From: Demequina maris | Lineage (GTDB): Bacteria; Actinomycetota; Actinomycetes; Actinomycetales; Demequinaceae | NCBI RefSeq assembly: GCF_000971155.1 | Contig: NZ_BBLX01000003.1 | Span: 62,001 to 126,000, forward strand | Length of the DNA: 64,000 bases | Direction: 5' to 3' | Part shown: piece by piece, positions 19,654 through 28,365 of the stretch | Position numbering within the stretch: the stretch's first letter is position 1 | Layout: each line of letters begins with the position of its first letter | Translations under genes and position numbers: made by a program | Notes under the pieces: model-generated | Told to the model about the DNA's origin: nothing | What the model saw: the letters and a program-made list of their open reading frames with translations, nothing else | The model's database searches: none

Positions 19654-20534
19654 TGACGACTGGGGAGGACAGCCGTCGAGACGGCGCGAGGGGTGACCTC
19701 GTGATCTCGGCGAGCCCTCCCGAGGGTGTCAACCGCCCTCGCGTCCCGTTCCTCCCCGTCACGCAGCCCGATCCGGCCGCTGGCGAGCCCGCGGAGCCCA
19801 CCGACCACGTCGACACCGACGAGATCCCTGTCGCCGGCGGCGAGAGCGCCGGCGAGCGCGCGGCAACGCCCGAGCCCGCCGCGCCGCCCTCCTCCTCGCC
19901 CACCTCGTCCCCGACCATCGACGAGGCCCATCGCTACGGCGAGGACGACGACGCCGACCCCGTCGTGCCCGACGACCCCGAGGACGAGGCGGCCGCCGCG
20001 GAGACCGCGTACGCGCATCGTCCCCGCCCGGTCGGCCTGGTGGTGACGATCGCGATGCTCACCGTCCTCCTGCTCGCGGCCTCGGCGCTCATCGCGTACC
20101 TGTGGCGCGTGTCCGAGGCGTGGGAGGAGCGCGTGGTCGAGATGACCGCGTACAGCTACGGCCTGGGCGAGGACCTCGCCTCCGAGCGGGACACCCTGAC
20201 CACCACGCAAGAGCAGCTGGACCTCGTGTCGCAGCAGCTGTCCGCCTCGAAGGACACCGTGAGCCGCCTGCAGGCCGAGAACGCCCAGTGGGGCGACGAC
20301 GCCGCGTACGCGCAGGAGCAGATCGCGGGCCTGCAGGAGATCATCACGGACGCGACGTCGGTCGCGAACTCGCTGAGCCGCTGCATCCAGGGCCACGAGC
20401 AGCTCGCCGAGTACCTCGCGAACCCCGACGACCTCAAGCCCAAGGAGCTGCGCAGCTTCGAGGCGAGCGTCGACGAGCTGTGCCAGGCGGCCGCCGACGC
20501 CAACCTCACGTTCCAGCAGTCGGTGGCCCCGTGA
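19653..20534 (+). CDS. single-pass membrane protein with extracytoplasmic coiled coil (module copy 1)
   Basis: 293 residues from GTG 19653. Residues 1-125 are Pro/Glu/Ala-rich and probably cytoplasmic. One membrane helix spans about 127-150 (VGLVVTIAMLTVLLLAASAL). A coiled coil follows at 160-235 (ERDTLTTTQEQLDLVSQQLS), and a small C-terminal domain has two cysteines, C244 and C277, 32 residues apart. The gene at 21274 has the same layout and identical Cys spacing. The stop overlaps the GTG of the protease gene (GTGA). No enzyme motif is visible. A role as membrane partner or regulator of the adjacent protease is inferred from the repeated pairing. Confidence 0.8.
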   Translation: MTTGEDSRRDGARGDLVISASPPEGVNRPRVPFLPVTQPDPAAGEPAEPTDHVDTDEIPVAGGESAGERAATPEPAAPPSSSPTSSPTIDEAHRYGEDDDADPVVPDDPEDEAAAAETAYAHRPRPVGLVVTIAMLTVLLLAASALIAYLWRVSEAWEERVVEMTAYSYGLGEDLASERDTLTTTQEQLDLVSQQLSASKDTVSRLQAENAQWGDDAAYAQEQIAGLQEIITDATSVANSLSRCIQGHEQLAEYLANPDDLKPKELRSFEASVDELCQAAADANLTFQQSVAP

Positions 20535-21277
20535 TCCGCACCCGAGTCGCGGCCCTCACCCTCGCGGCCCTGGCGCTGACCGGCTGCGCGGCCCTGCCGC
20601 AGGCCCCCGGCGCGATGCCCGACGACTTCGTCCCCGAGCCCTCGGCGTCGCCGGGCGAGGTCGCGGTCGCCCTCTCCCCCGACGGCTTCTCCGCCGCGCA
20701 GCGCATGACGGTGCGCGTGCGGAACGTCGGCTGCGGGTTCATCGCCACCGGCACCGGCTTCGCGCTCAACGACCACACGCTGGTGACCAACCGCCACGTG
20801 GTCGCCGACGCCAAGCGCATCACCCTCACCACCTACGACGGCCGCTCGATCGCCGCGACCGCCGCCGCGACCACCACCATCGCCGACATCGCGATCATCA
20901 CCACCGAGGAGTCGCTCGGCTCGTCGTACGCGGTGCGGGCCGACGAGGACCCCGCCGAGGGCGACGTCATCACGGTGGTCGGCTACCCGAACGGCGGGCG
21001 CCTCACCACGTCCGCGGGCGTGGTGCTCGGACCGACCACGGACCCGCTGGGCGGCGCCGTCGGCACCGTGCTCGCGACGAGCGCGAAGGTCGAGCAGGGC
21101 TCCTCGGGCTCGCCCGTGCTCGACGAGGCCGGCACCGTGGTCGGCGTCATCTACGCGAAGAACTACTCGAACCAGAGCTTCATCGTGCCCATCTCGACCC
21201 TCAACACGCTGCTCGACGAGGCCTCGCTGTTCGTGCCCGAGTCGACCTGCACGTCGTCCAGCGTGGGGTCGACGTGA
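20531..21277 (+). CDS. trypsin-like serine protease lipoprotein (module copy 1)
   Basis: 248 residues from GTG 20531. The signal peptide ends in a lipobox LALTGC (C19), so the protein should be lipid-anchored outside the membrane. The chymotrypsin-fold triad is visible: H89 (VTNRHVV), D119 (IADIAII) and S192 (QGSSGSPV). C68 near the domain start and C240 near the C-terminus are conserved in the second copy and could form a disulphide. The fold resembles HtrA/trypsin-like peptidases without a PDZ domain. It is translated by 4-base overlaps with the coiled-coil genes on both sides, which points to a complex. The substrate is unknown. Confidence 0.85.
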   Translation: MIRTRVAALTLAALALTGCAALPQAPGAMPDDFVPEPSASPGEVAVALSPDGFSAAQRMTVRVRNVGCGFIATGTGFALNDHTLVTNRHVVADAKRITLTTYDGRSIAATAAATTTIADIAIITTEESLGSSYAVRADEDPAEGDVITVVGYPNGGRLTTSAGVVLGPTTDPLGGAVGTVLATSAKVEQGSSGSPVLDEAGTVVGVIYAKNYSNQSFIVPISTLNTLLDEASLFVPESTCTSSSVGST

Positions 21278-21873
21278 CCGAGGACGACCCGCGCGGCCCG
21301 AACGGCCCGCAGCCGGAGCCTGTTCCTGCGCCGGAGGCGGCGCAAGATTCCGCGCCCGCGCCCGTCCCCGCGCAGGATTCCGCGCCCGTCCCCGAGCCCA
21401 CCCCCGCTCCGGCGCCCGCCCGCCGGCGGGGCCTCGCGATCGCCCTCGGGCTCAGCCTCGTCGCCGTGGTCGCGCTCGCCGTCCCCCTCGCGATGCTCGC
21501 AACGGCGCGCTCGACGTGGGAGGGCCAGAACGACGAGCTGCGCGCCCATGTGGAGTCGCTCACCGACGAGGTCTCCGCTCAGAACGCGCGCATCGCCGAG
21601 CTCGAGCAGACCGAGGCGCAGCTGGCGACCCTCAAGGAGGAGTACTCCTCCGCCGTGAACCAGGGCGCGCAGGGCACCGAGCTCGTCGAGGAGCTCGAGG
21701 ACATCGCCGACGCGTACCAGAAGTGCGTGGAGGCGCAGCAGGAGCACTTCGACGTGCTGCGCAACTCCGAGCTGTACGTGCGGTCGAGCATCGACGACTC
21801 CGAGCAGTCGATCGTCGCGTTCTGCGACGAGGTGACGGCGGCGTACCAGGACTTCCGGGAGAAGCATGGGTGA
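21274..21873 (+). CDS. single-pass membrane protein with extracytoplasmic coiled coil (module copy 2)
   Basis: 199 residues from GTG 21274, overlapping the protease stop (GTGA). A Pro-rich cytoplasmic tail of about 50 residues, a membrane helix at 53-76 (GLAIALGLSLVAVVALAVPL), a coiled coil at 80-130 (HVESLTDEVSAQNARIAELE) and a C-terminal region with C151 and C184, 32 residues apart, exactly as in copy 1. Overall identity to copy 1 is low, so the duplication is old and the shared layout is under constraint. It overlaps the next protease gene by 8 bases. Confidence 0.78.
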   Translation: MTEDDPRGPNGPQPEPVPAPEAAQDSAPAPVPAQDSAPVPEPTPAPAPARRRGLAIALGLSLVAVVALAVPLAMLATARSTWEGQNDELRAHVESLTDEVSAQNARIAELEQTEAQLATLKEEYSSAVNQGAQGTELVEELEDIADAYQKCVEAQQEHFDVLRNSELYVRSSIDDSEQSIVAFCDEVTAAYQDFREKHG

Positions 21874-22576
21874 GCGGCGCCGCCTCGGCGTCGTCGCCCT
21901 GGCGCTCGCCTGCGCCACGGCCGTCTCGGCCTGCGTCCCCCTCGCTCCCCCGCCCTACGCGACCCCCAGCCCGGTGCTGGCCACCGCCGCCGCATCGTCC
22001 GACGACGGCTTCACCCACGCCGAGCGCATCGCGCTGCGCGTGTGGGCGATCAGCTGCGACGCGTACCGCAACGGCACCGCGTGGATGCTCGACGAGACCC
22101 ACGCCGTCACCAATCGCCACGTGGTCAGGGACACCACCCACATCGAGCTCACCGACTACCAGGGGCGCGAGTACCGGGTGGTGTCCGCCGAGTACTCGCG
22201 CGACGACGACCTCGCGCTCGTCACCATCGACGGCACCTTCCCCGAGGCCGGCACGCTCGCCTCCGACGAGCCCGCGCTCGGCGACGACCTGACCGTGAGC
22301 GGCTACGCGCTCGGCGGGCCGCTCGCCTCCGTGACCGGGCCGTACGTCGACCTGCGCGTCAACGACCTCGACCCCACCGGCGCCGAGATCTACTACCTCC
22401 GGCTGCTCGCGCGCGAGGGCAACTCCGGCTCGCCGGTGACCGACGCGGCCGGCGACGTGGTGGGCGTCGTCTTCTCGTCGGACGGCGAGAGGTACGCGGG
22501 CGCGGTCACGCTCCCGCGGCTCGAGGCCTTCCTCGCGGACGATGCGAAGCGCACCGAGGTCGACGCGTCCTGCTGA
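21866..22576 (+). CDS. trypsin-like serine protease lipoprotein (module copy 2)
   Basis: 236 residues from ATG 21866. Lipobox AVSAC (C23). Triad H85 (VTNRHVV, the same context as copy 1), D115 (RDDDLALV) and S177 (EGNSGSPV). C64 and the C-terminal residue C236 match the Cys pair of copy 1. The rest has diverged. It is the last gene of the operon headed by DUF1844. The linker after the lipobox carries a GCATCGTCC motif (21992, read as AASS) and the 3' end another on the opposite strand (22537, read as DDA). Confidence 0.85.
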   Translation: MGERRRLGVVALALACATAVSACVPLAPPPYATPSPVLATAAASSDDGFTHAERIALRVWAISCDAYRNGTAWMLDETHAVTNRHVVRDTTHIELTDYQGREYRVVSAEYSRDDDLALVTIDGTFPEAGTLASDEPALGDDLTVSGYALGGPLASVTGPYVDLRVNDLDPTGAEIYYLRLLAREGNSGSPVTDAAGDVVGVVFSSDGERYAGAVTLPRLEAFLADDAKRTEVDASC

Positions 22577-22594
22577 TCGCCGGGCCGGGTGGGC

Positions 22595-23320
22595 CTACGC
22601 CTGCGCGAGCCGCAGCTCGACGGAGTCGACGCGCTGCGCGACCACGTTGGAGCGCGCGAGCTCGTGCTGCACGCGCTCGACCACCGCGTTCACCTCGGGC
22701 TGCGTGAGGCCCGCGACCAGCCGCAGGACGATCGCGACCTCCGCTCCGCGGCCCACGACGGCGTCGACGCCCTTGAGCGCATCGTCCAACGCGACGGCCT
22801 CGGCGACGGCGGCGCGGATGTCCTCGGCCACCTGGCCGTCGACGACGGCGGGGCGCCAGGGCTCGCCCTGGCCGAGCGCCCACACCGCGGGGCGCGGGAT
22901 GAGCACCGTCTCCATGCCGGGGTTGAGCACCAGCGCGCTCCAGCCCTCGGCGACCGCGGCGAGCGCCGCACGCGGGCCCTCCGCGGGGATGGGACGGGCA
23001 CGCTCGTTCCACGCCTTGACGGCGTCGACGTCGGTGAAGACCGGCAGCGCGGTGCGGCCGTCCGGCATCTCGACGGCGACGACGCCGGTCGAGGCGACCT
23101 CGTCCTGCTCGAGGCCGTGCTTGCCGATGACGCGCTTCTCCCCCGACGCCAGCACGGGGATGAGGACGCGCGCGTAGGCGAGCGCGTCGACCACGTCGGT
23201 GAGCGGCGTCTTGCCGTGAGAGAAGCGGATGAGGGCCTGGGCGAGGCGCGCGTCGGCGCTGCCGTCGTCGTCCGCGAAGATCGACTCCGGGATCTCCTTG
23301 CGGGGCTCGTCGTCGCTCAT
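22595..23320 (-). CDS. SseB-family protein
   Basis: 241 residues from ATG 23320 (MSDDEPRKEIPESIF). SseB N-terminal features are clear: RVLIPVLASGEKRVIGKHG, then DGRTALPVFTDVDAVKAWN and the LVLNPGMETVLIPRPAVWAL segment. The C-terminal domain (VAIVLRLVAGLTQPEVNAVV) matches the SseB C-terminal region. SseB-like proteins are common in actinobacteria without a settled role. It converges with the protease operon, with 18 bases between the stops. A longer upstream frame is a shadow of the lipoprotein gene. Confidence 0.85.
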   Translation of the reverse strand: MSDDEPRKEIPESIFADDDGSADARLAQALIRFSHGKTPLTDVVDALAYARVLIPVLASGEKRVIGKHGLEQDEVASTGVVAVEMPDGRTALPVFTDVDAVKAWNERARPIPAEGPRAALAAVAEGWSALVLNPGMETVLIPRPAVWALGQGEPWRPAVVDGQVAEDIRAAVAEAVALDDALKGVDAVVGRGAEVAIVLRLVAGLTQPEVNAVVERVQHELARSNVVAQRVDSVELRLAQA

Positions 23321-23351
23321 GGGTCCCAGCCTAGAGGCAGGCGTCGACCGT

Positions 23352-23843
23352 TCAGAGACCCGCGAGCGTGTCGAGATCGCCGACGACGCCGTCCGGCGTC
23401 GAGAGCAGCCCGGGCTCGCCCGCGACCCGTGCCCAGCGGCAACCGTACGCGTCGACGAGGATGCTCGTGAGGTCCTCGCCGTCGGCGAGCGTGAGCAGGT
23501 ACGTGGGTCCGAGCTCGAGGGTGCAGGGCTGCAGGAGGTCGGCGGGCTCGAGCGCGTCGACCAGCTCCCGGACGCCGTCGAGATCCTCGATGGGCGCGGG
23601 CCCCTCGGAGAGCGTCCACTGGTCGCCCAGCGCGTAGACGCAGAGCCACGCGGAGTCGAAGGCGCCGATCCGGGGGGCCGCCTCCGCGGCCTCGACACCG
23701 CTCGCCTCGGGGGCGATCGTGTCGGGGCACGTCGGCATCACGGTCGCACCGCCGGACGAGCCGCCGCCCGCGTCATCGGCCGCGCTGCACCCGGCCAGCA
23801 CCGCGATCGCCATCGCCGCCACGACCATCCCCCGCCCGCGCAT
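23352..23843 (-). CDS. hypothetical lipoprotein
   Basis: 163 residues from ATG 23843, preceded by GAGAGGGG. The signal peptide ends in lipobox VLAGC (C19), followed by a Ser/Gly-rich spacer. The mature part has four cysteines (PTCPDT, AWLCVYA, LQPCTLE, YGCRWAR) that could form two disulphides. No family is recognised. It lies downstream of priA on the same strand with its own hairpin-bearing leader. Confidence 0.7.
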   Translation of the reverse strand: MRGRGMVVAAMAIAVLAGCSAADDAGGGSSGGATVMPTCPDTIAPEASGVEAAEAAPRIGAFDSAWLCVYALGDQWTLSEGPAPIEDLDGVRELVDALEPADLLQPCTLELGPTYLLTLADGEDLTSILVDAYGCRWARVAGEPGLLSTPDGVVGDLDTLAGL

Positions 23844-23853
23844 CGTCGCCCCT

Positions 23854-23876
23854 CTCGATACGTCCACCGTATCGAG
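23854..23876 (-). promoter_or_regulatory. perfect inverted repeat upstream of the lipoprotein gene
   Basis: CTCGATACG (23854-23862) and CGTATCGAG (23868-23876) pair perfectly around TCCAC. It begins 11 bases before the lipoprotein ATG and touches the ribosome-binding region, so it may be a translational hairpin or a repressor operator. Confidence 0.45.
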
Positions 23877-23902
23877 GGGCGGGCCGCTCGGTGCGGCGGG
23901 CG

Positions 23903-24640
23903 CTACGGGCGACCGGCGACGTCGAGCGCCTGCGGGAGCGTGAAGTTGCCGTTGTAGAGCGCCTTGCCCACGATCGCGCCCTCGATGCCGGCGCCCGTGA
24001 GGGTGCGCAGCGCGGCGATGTCGTCGAGCGAGCTGATGCCGCCGCTCGCGACCACGGGCGCGTCGGTGGCCTCGCACACCTGCTGGAGGAGCTCGAGGTT
24101 CGGGCCCGACAGCATGCCGTCCTTCTTCACGTCGGTGACGACGTAGCGGGCGCAGCCGGCGGCGTCGAGGCGCGCGAGCACCTCCCACAGGTCGCCGCCC
24201 TCGCGGGTCCAGCCGCGGCCGGCCAGCGTGGTGCCGCGCACGTCGAGGCCCACCGCGATGCGGTCGCCGTACGTGTCGATCGCGCGGGCCGTCCACTCGG
24301 GGTTCTCGAGCGCGGCGGTGCCGAGGTTGACGCGCGCGCAGCCGGTCGCGAGGGCACGCTCAAGAGACTCGTCGTCGCGGATGCCGCCGCTCATCTCGAC
24401 CTTGACGTCAACAGCCTTGACGACGCTCGCGAGCAGCTCGGCGTTGGAGCCGCGCCCGAAGGCCGCGTCGAGGTCCACCAGATGGATCCACTCCGCACCG
24501 CCGTTCACCCAGTCCTGCGCCGCGGACAGCGGGTCGCCGTAGCTGGTCTCGGAGCCGGCCTCGCCCTGCGTGAGACGGACGGCCTGGCCGTCCGCGACGT
24601 CGACGGCGGGCAGGAGCTCGAGGCGGGGGGTCTCGGTCAT
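23903..24640 (-). CDS. priA: phosphoribosyl isomerase A (HisA/TrpF bifunctional type)
   Basis: 245 residues from ATG 24640. A (beta/alpha)8 isomerase with the N-terminal phosphate-site motif [59 protein letters not shown] and [13 protein letters not shown]. In actinobacteria this enzyme usually serves both histidine (ProFAR isomerase) and tryptophan (PRA isomerase) synthesis. The bifunctional call rests on lineage, not on a residue test here. It is last in the hisC-hisB-x-hisH-SUMF1-priA group. Confidence 0.93.
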   Translation of the reverse strand: MTETPRLELLPAVDVADGQAVRLTQGEAGSETSYGDPLSAAQDWVNGGAEWIHLVDLDAAFGRGSNAELLASVVKAVDVKVEMSGGIRDDESLERALATGCARVNLGTAALENPEWTARAIDTYGDRIAVGLDVRGTTLAGRGWTREGGDLWEVLARLDAAGCARYVVTDVKKDGMLSGPNLELLQQVCEATDAPVVASGGISSLDDIAALRTLTGAGIEGAIVGKALYNGNFTLPQALDVAGRP

Positions 24641-24748
24641 GGTCTCGCTTTCGTGGGACAACCTTGTGATGGAGGCCGATGCGGCGCATCCCAGGCTACC
24701 GGTACACGAGGAAGGACCGGTGCCGCGGGACGCGACGTGGGGCTCCGG

Positions 24749-25474
24749 TCAGTCGAGGAGCTCCCTCAACGGTGTCCAGCCGACCGGGAGAGGTCCGCGG
24801 ATGCCGGCGCGACGCCGGTCCTCATCGTCGGACCACCCCTGCCAGACCCCGTCGGCACCGCGGACTGCGCCACGCGCCACACGGAAGCCGACGTCCTCGA
24901 GCCGGACGTCGGGCGAGCTCCCCCGCCTCACGCCGACACGGCAGCTCCACGCGGCGTCGGCCCAGCCGCCGCCCTTGAGGGTGCGGTAGCCGCCGTAGCG
25001 CGCGGGATCCGCGTAGTCCCAGCACCACTCCCAGACGTTGCCGAGCATGTCGTGCAGCCCGAGCTCGTTGGGCGCCTTGAGGCCCACCGGTGCGGGCCCG
25101 TCGAGGGCGTCGTCCGCCGTCCAGGCGGTGTCGCTCAGGGGGCCGTACGTCGGGCCCTGCGTGCCCGCGCGGCACGCGTGCTCCCATTCGGCCTCCGTCG
25201 GGAGCCGGTAGCCGTCGGCGGTCGGGTCCCACCGCACCAGGGCCCGATCCGCCCGGTACGTAGGGAGCAGGCCGTGCGCGACGGAGGCCGCGTTGCAGCG
25301 TGCGACCGCGTCGTCCCACGCGACGCCCGTCGCGGGGAGATCGCCGACGGCGACCGGAAGCCTGCCGATCGCGTATGGCTCGAGGGCGACGGTCCGCACC
25401 GTGCCGCGTCGCGCGTCCCGCATCACGACGGTGCCGCCCGGCACGTCGACGAGGTCGACGTCCAGCGGCGCCAT
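24749..25474 (-). CDS. SUMF1/formylglycine-generating-enzyme-like domain protein
   Basis: 241 residues from ATG 25474. A GTG at 25483, two bases after the hisH stop codon, is also possible. Family features: YRLPTEAEWEHACRAGTQGP, NELGLHDMLGNVWEWCWDYA, TLKGGGWADAAWSCRVGVRR and a C-terminal GFRVARGAVRG. True sulfatase activators use two Cys in a specific copper site. Only one candidate (SCR) is placed suitably here, so activity as an FGE is doubtful and a binding or other C-type-lectin-like role is possible. Its location inside the his genes, tightly after hisH, is odd. Confidence 0.8.
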   Translation of the reverse strand: MAPLDVDLVDVPGGTVVMRDARRGTVRTVALEPYAIGRLPVAVGDLPATGVAWDDAVARCNAASVAHGLLPTYRADRALVRWDPTADGYRLPTEAEWEHACRAGTQGPTYGPLSDTAWTADDALDGPAPVGLKAPNELGLHDMLGNVWEWCWDYADPARYGGYRTLKGGGWADAAWSCRVGVRRGSSPDVRLEDVGFRVARGAVRGADGVWQGWSDDEDRRRAGIRGPLPVGWTPLRELLD

Positions 25475-25484
25475 CGCGGTCACG

Positions 25485-26141
25485 CTAGAGCGTCTCGACC
25501 CAGTTGCGCAGCAGCTGGAGGCCGGCCTCGCCCGACTTCTCGGGGTGGAACTGCGTCGCCATGAGCGGGCCGTTCTCGACCGCGGCGACGAAGCGGTCCT
25601 CGTCACCCTCGTGCCCCGCGGTCGACCACGTCACCAGCGGCGCCGCGAAGCGGCCCGTGTCCTCGGTGGTGCCGAGCGGGAACTCGCGTGCGCCGTACGA
25701 GTGCACGAAGTAGAAACGCTCGTCCTCCACGCCCTTGAAGAGCGTGGAGGCCTCCGGCGCCTCGACGGTCGCCCAGCCCATGTTGGGCACCACGGAGGTC
25801 TGGAGCAGCTCGACCGTGCCGGGCCACTGGTCGAGGCCCTCGGACTCGGTGCCGTGCTCGACGCCGCGCTCGAACATCACCTGCATGCCGACGCAGATGC
25901 CCAGCACCGGGCGGCCGCCGGACAGGCGGCGCCCGACGATCTGGTCGCCGCGGGCCGACTTGAGGCCGTTCATGACGGCCTCGAAGGCGCCGACGCCGGG
26001 GACCACGAGGCCGTGCGCGTGCTCGGCGACCGTGCGGTCGCTGGTGAGCTCGACTCTGGCGCCCACGTGCTCGAGGGCGCGGGTGGCGGAGCGGACGTTG
26101 CCGAAGCCGTAGTCGAAGACGCAGACGAGGGGCTGGGTCAT
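25485..26141 (-). CDS. hisH: imidazole glycerol phosphate synthase, glutaminase subunit
   Basis: 218 residues. Class I glutamine amidotransferase with nucleophile Cys in [12 protein letters not shown] and the His/Glu pair in [13 protein letters not shown]. It supplies ammonia to HisF to make IGP and AICAR. HisF is not in this window. The ATG at 26141 overlaps the stop of the preceding gene by 4 bases (ATGA). Confidence 0.96.
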   Translation of the reverse strand: MTQPLVCVFDYGFGNVRSATRALEHVGARVELTSDRTVAEHAHGLVVPGVGAFEAVMNGLKSARGDQIVGRRLSGGRPVLGICVGMQVMFERGVEHGTESEGLDQWPGTVELLQTSVVPNMGWATVEAPEASTLFKGVEDERFYFVHSYGAREFPLGTTEDTGRFAAPLVTWSTAGHEGDEDRFVAAVENGPLMATQFHPEKSGEAGLQLLRNWVETL

Positions 26142-26590
26142 GCGCCGATGTCCTTCCGTAGCGCGTTCGCCTCCTTGATCAGCTCGCGGTAGGCCTTGAT
26201 CCGGCCCAGGTGCGTGCTGTGGACCTTGTCCTCGTGGGTCTCGGCGATCTCGGCGAACGTGGAGGCGCGCGTGAGCAGCGAGGTCACCACGCCGGGCGAG
26301 TCCGCGAGCGCGAGCCCTGCGGGGACCTCGCGCTCCATCGCCCCGGCCTTCCACACCTGCACGCGGACGTTGCCCTCACGGCTCTCGGCGACGAGGAACT
26401 CCGGGCCCTTGATGAAGCCCGACACCGCCCGGGCGGCCTTCTCGACCGACGCCGGCTCCGCATCGTCCAGCACCGCGATGGGGCCACCGCTGGTCTCCAG
26501 GACGTGGCCGCGGATGCCGTTCACCGCGCACAGCGCGGTGAGGAAGCGGGGTCGCGGGATCGGCGTGAGGATGATCGCGACGTCGGTCAC
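26138..26590 (-). CDS. hypothetical protein embedded in the his genes
   Basis: 150 residues from GTG 26590, overlapping hisB (GTGA) and hisH (ATGA). The N-terminus [20 protein letters not shown] is followed by an alpha/beta domain ([32 protein letters not shown]) and a C-terminal helix ([18 protein letters not shown]). No motif points to an activity. Genes of this kind sit between hisB and hisH in related actinobacteria as far as I recall, so a his-linked role is plausible but unproven. Confidence 0.7.
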   Translation of the reverse strand: MTDVAIILTPIPRPRFLTALCAVNGIRGHVLETSGGPIAVLDDAEPASVEKAARAVSGFIKGPEFLVAESREGNVRVQVWKAGAMEREVPAGLALADSPGVVTSLLTRASTFAEIAETHEDKVHSTHLGRIKAYRELIKEANALRKDIGA

Positions 26591-27186
26591 AGGGCTCCCT
26601 TGGTGGAGGGGATGCCGGTGACGCGCTCGTCCTTCGCGACCGCGAAGCGGAGCGCGCGGGCGAGTGCCTTGAACTGCGCCTCGACGATGTGGTGCGGGTC
26701 GCGGCCCGCGAGCACGCGCATGTGCACGCAGATGCCCGCGTGGTGCGCGATCGACTCGAGCGCGTGGCCCGTGAGGGAGCCCGCGAAGTTGCCGCCGATG
26801 AGGTGGGTGGCCTGGCCGACCGGCTCGCCCACGTGCACGAAGTACGGGCGCCCGGACACGTCGACGACGCACTGCGCGAGCGCCTCGTCCAGCGGCACCA
26901 GGGCGTCGCCGAAGCGCGAGATGCCGGCCTTGTCGCCGAGGGCCTGCTTGAGCGCCTCGCCGATGCAGATCGCGACGTCCTCGACCGTGTGGTGCGAGTC
27001 GATGTGCACGTCGCCCGTGGCGCGGACCGTGAGGTCCATGAGGGAGTGCTTGCCGAGCGCCGTGAGCATGTGGTCGTAGAACGGCACGCCGGTGCTGATC
27101 TCGGTGCGGCCCGACCCGTCGAGGTCCAGCTCGACCAGGACGGACGACTCGCTCGTGGTGCGCTCGATGCGACCGGTGCGGCTCAT
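26587..27186 (-). CDS. hisB: imidazoleglycerol-phosphate dehydratase
   Basis: 199 residues from ATG 27186. The two metal-binding signatures are present: [11 protein letters not shown] and [18 protein letters not shown], with FYDHML near the N-terminus. It catalyses IGP to imidazole-acetol phosphate. It is of the monofunctional length (no phosphatase domain). Start and stop overlap both neighbours. Confidence 0.97.
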   Translation of the reverse strand: MSRTGRIERTTSESSVLVELDLDGSGRTEISTGVPFYDHMLTALGKHSLMDLTVRATGDVHIDSHHTVEDVAICIGEALKQALGDKAGISRFGDALVPLDEALAQCVVDVSGRPYFVHVGEPVGQATHLIGGNFAGSLTGHALESIAHHAGICVHMRVLAGRDPHHIVEAQFKALARALRFAVAKDERVTGIPSTKGAL

Positions 27187-28277
27187 GCAGTGACCTCCAG
27201 CAGCGCGCTGCGGAACAGCGCCATCTCCTGCGGCGTGCCGATCGACACGCGCAGCCAACCCTCGGGGCCGGTGACGCGGATGAGGACCCCGCGCGCGAGC
27301 AGGCCCTGGAATACCCTCTCACGATCCTCGAACGGCCCGAACAGCGCGAAGTTCGCATCGGTGTCCGCGACCGTGTAGCCCTGGGCGCGCAGCCAGTCGA
27401 CGGTCTCGTCGCGCTCGGCGCGGATCTCGTCGACCTGGGCCTGGAGCTCGCGGTGGTGCGCGAGCGCCGCGCAGGCCGTCGCCTGGGTGACGGCGCTGAG
27501 GTGGTACGGCAGGCGCACCACGCGCAGCACGTCGATGAACTCCTCGTGCGCGGCGAGGTAGCCGAGGCGGCCGCCCGCGAGCGCGAAGGCCTTCGACATG
27601 GTGCGGCTCACGGCGAGGTTCGGGTGGGCCGGCAGCAGCGACGCGGCGCTGGGGACGCCGCGGCGGCGGAACTCGGCGTAGGCCTCGTCCACCACGACGA
27701 CGCAGCCGCCTTCCACCTCGTTCGCCGCCGCGAGCAGCGCCTCGACCTGGTCGAGGGGCAGCGCGGTGCCGGTCGGGTTGTTGGGGCTCGCGACGATCAC
27801 CATCGCGGGCGACGTCTCGGCGATCGCGGCCACCGCGGCGTCGATGTCGAGCGTGAAGTCGTCGCTGCGCGGGAAGGTGACGTACTCGGTGAGGGTGTCG
27901 CGCGCGTACTCCGGGTACATCGAGTACGTGGGCGCGAAGCTCAGCACCGTGCGGCCCGGGCCGCCGAAGGCCTGGTGCAGGTGGAGCATGACCTCGTTGG
28001 AGCCGTTCGCGGCCCAGATGTTGCGCGCCTCGAGGAAGTCGACGTGGCTCTCGGCCGCGAGGTACGCGGCGAGGTCCTGACGGAGCGAGAGGAAGTCGCG
28101 GTCCGGGTAGCGGTTGAGGCCCTCGGCCGCCTTGCGGACGGCGGTCGCGATGGCGTCGACGACCGAGTTCGGCGGCGCGTACGGGTTCTCGTTGACGTTG
28201 AGGCGCGCGGTGACCTCGAGCTGCGGCGCACCGTACGGCTCGAGCCCGACCAGGTCGGGGCGGATCGGCAGGGTCAT
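27183..28277 (-). CDS. hisC: histidinol-phosphate aminotransferase
   Basis: 364 residues from ATG 28277. PLP-dependent fold-type I enzyme with the N-terminal [32 protein letters not shown] and the PLP lysine in [18 protein letters not shown]. It transaminates imidazole-acetol phosphate. It is now the first gene of this his group; hisD, its usual upstream neighbour, lies about 5.8 kb away. Confidence 0.96.
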   Translation of the reverse strand: MTLPIRPDLVGLEPYGAPQLEVTARLNVNENPYAPPNSVVDAIATAVRKAAEGLNRYPDRDFLSLRQDLAAYLAAESHVDFLEARNIWAANGSNEVMLHLHQAFGGPGRTVLSFAPTYSMYPEYARDTLTEYVTFPRSDDFTLDIDAAVAAIAETSPAMVIVASPNNPTGTALPLDQVEALLAAANEVEGGCVVVVDEAYAEFRRRGVPSAASLLPAHPNLAVSRTMSKAFALAGGRLGYLAAHEEFIDVLRVVRLPYHLSAVTQATACAALAHHRELQAQVDEIRAERDETVDWLRAQGYTVADTDANFALFGPFEDRERVFQGLLARGVLIRVTGPEGWLRVSIGTPQEMALFRSALLEVTA

Positions 28278-28365
28278 GGGGCGATTCTAGTGAGCGTCGG
28301 CGCGGCGGCCGATCGCCGCATCGTCCCTGCGCACGGCGCCCTCGCGCGGGCCCGCGCGGGCGTCC

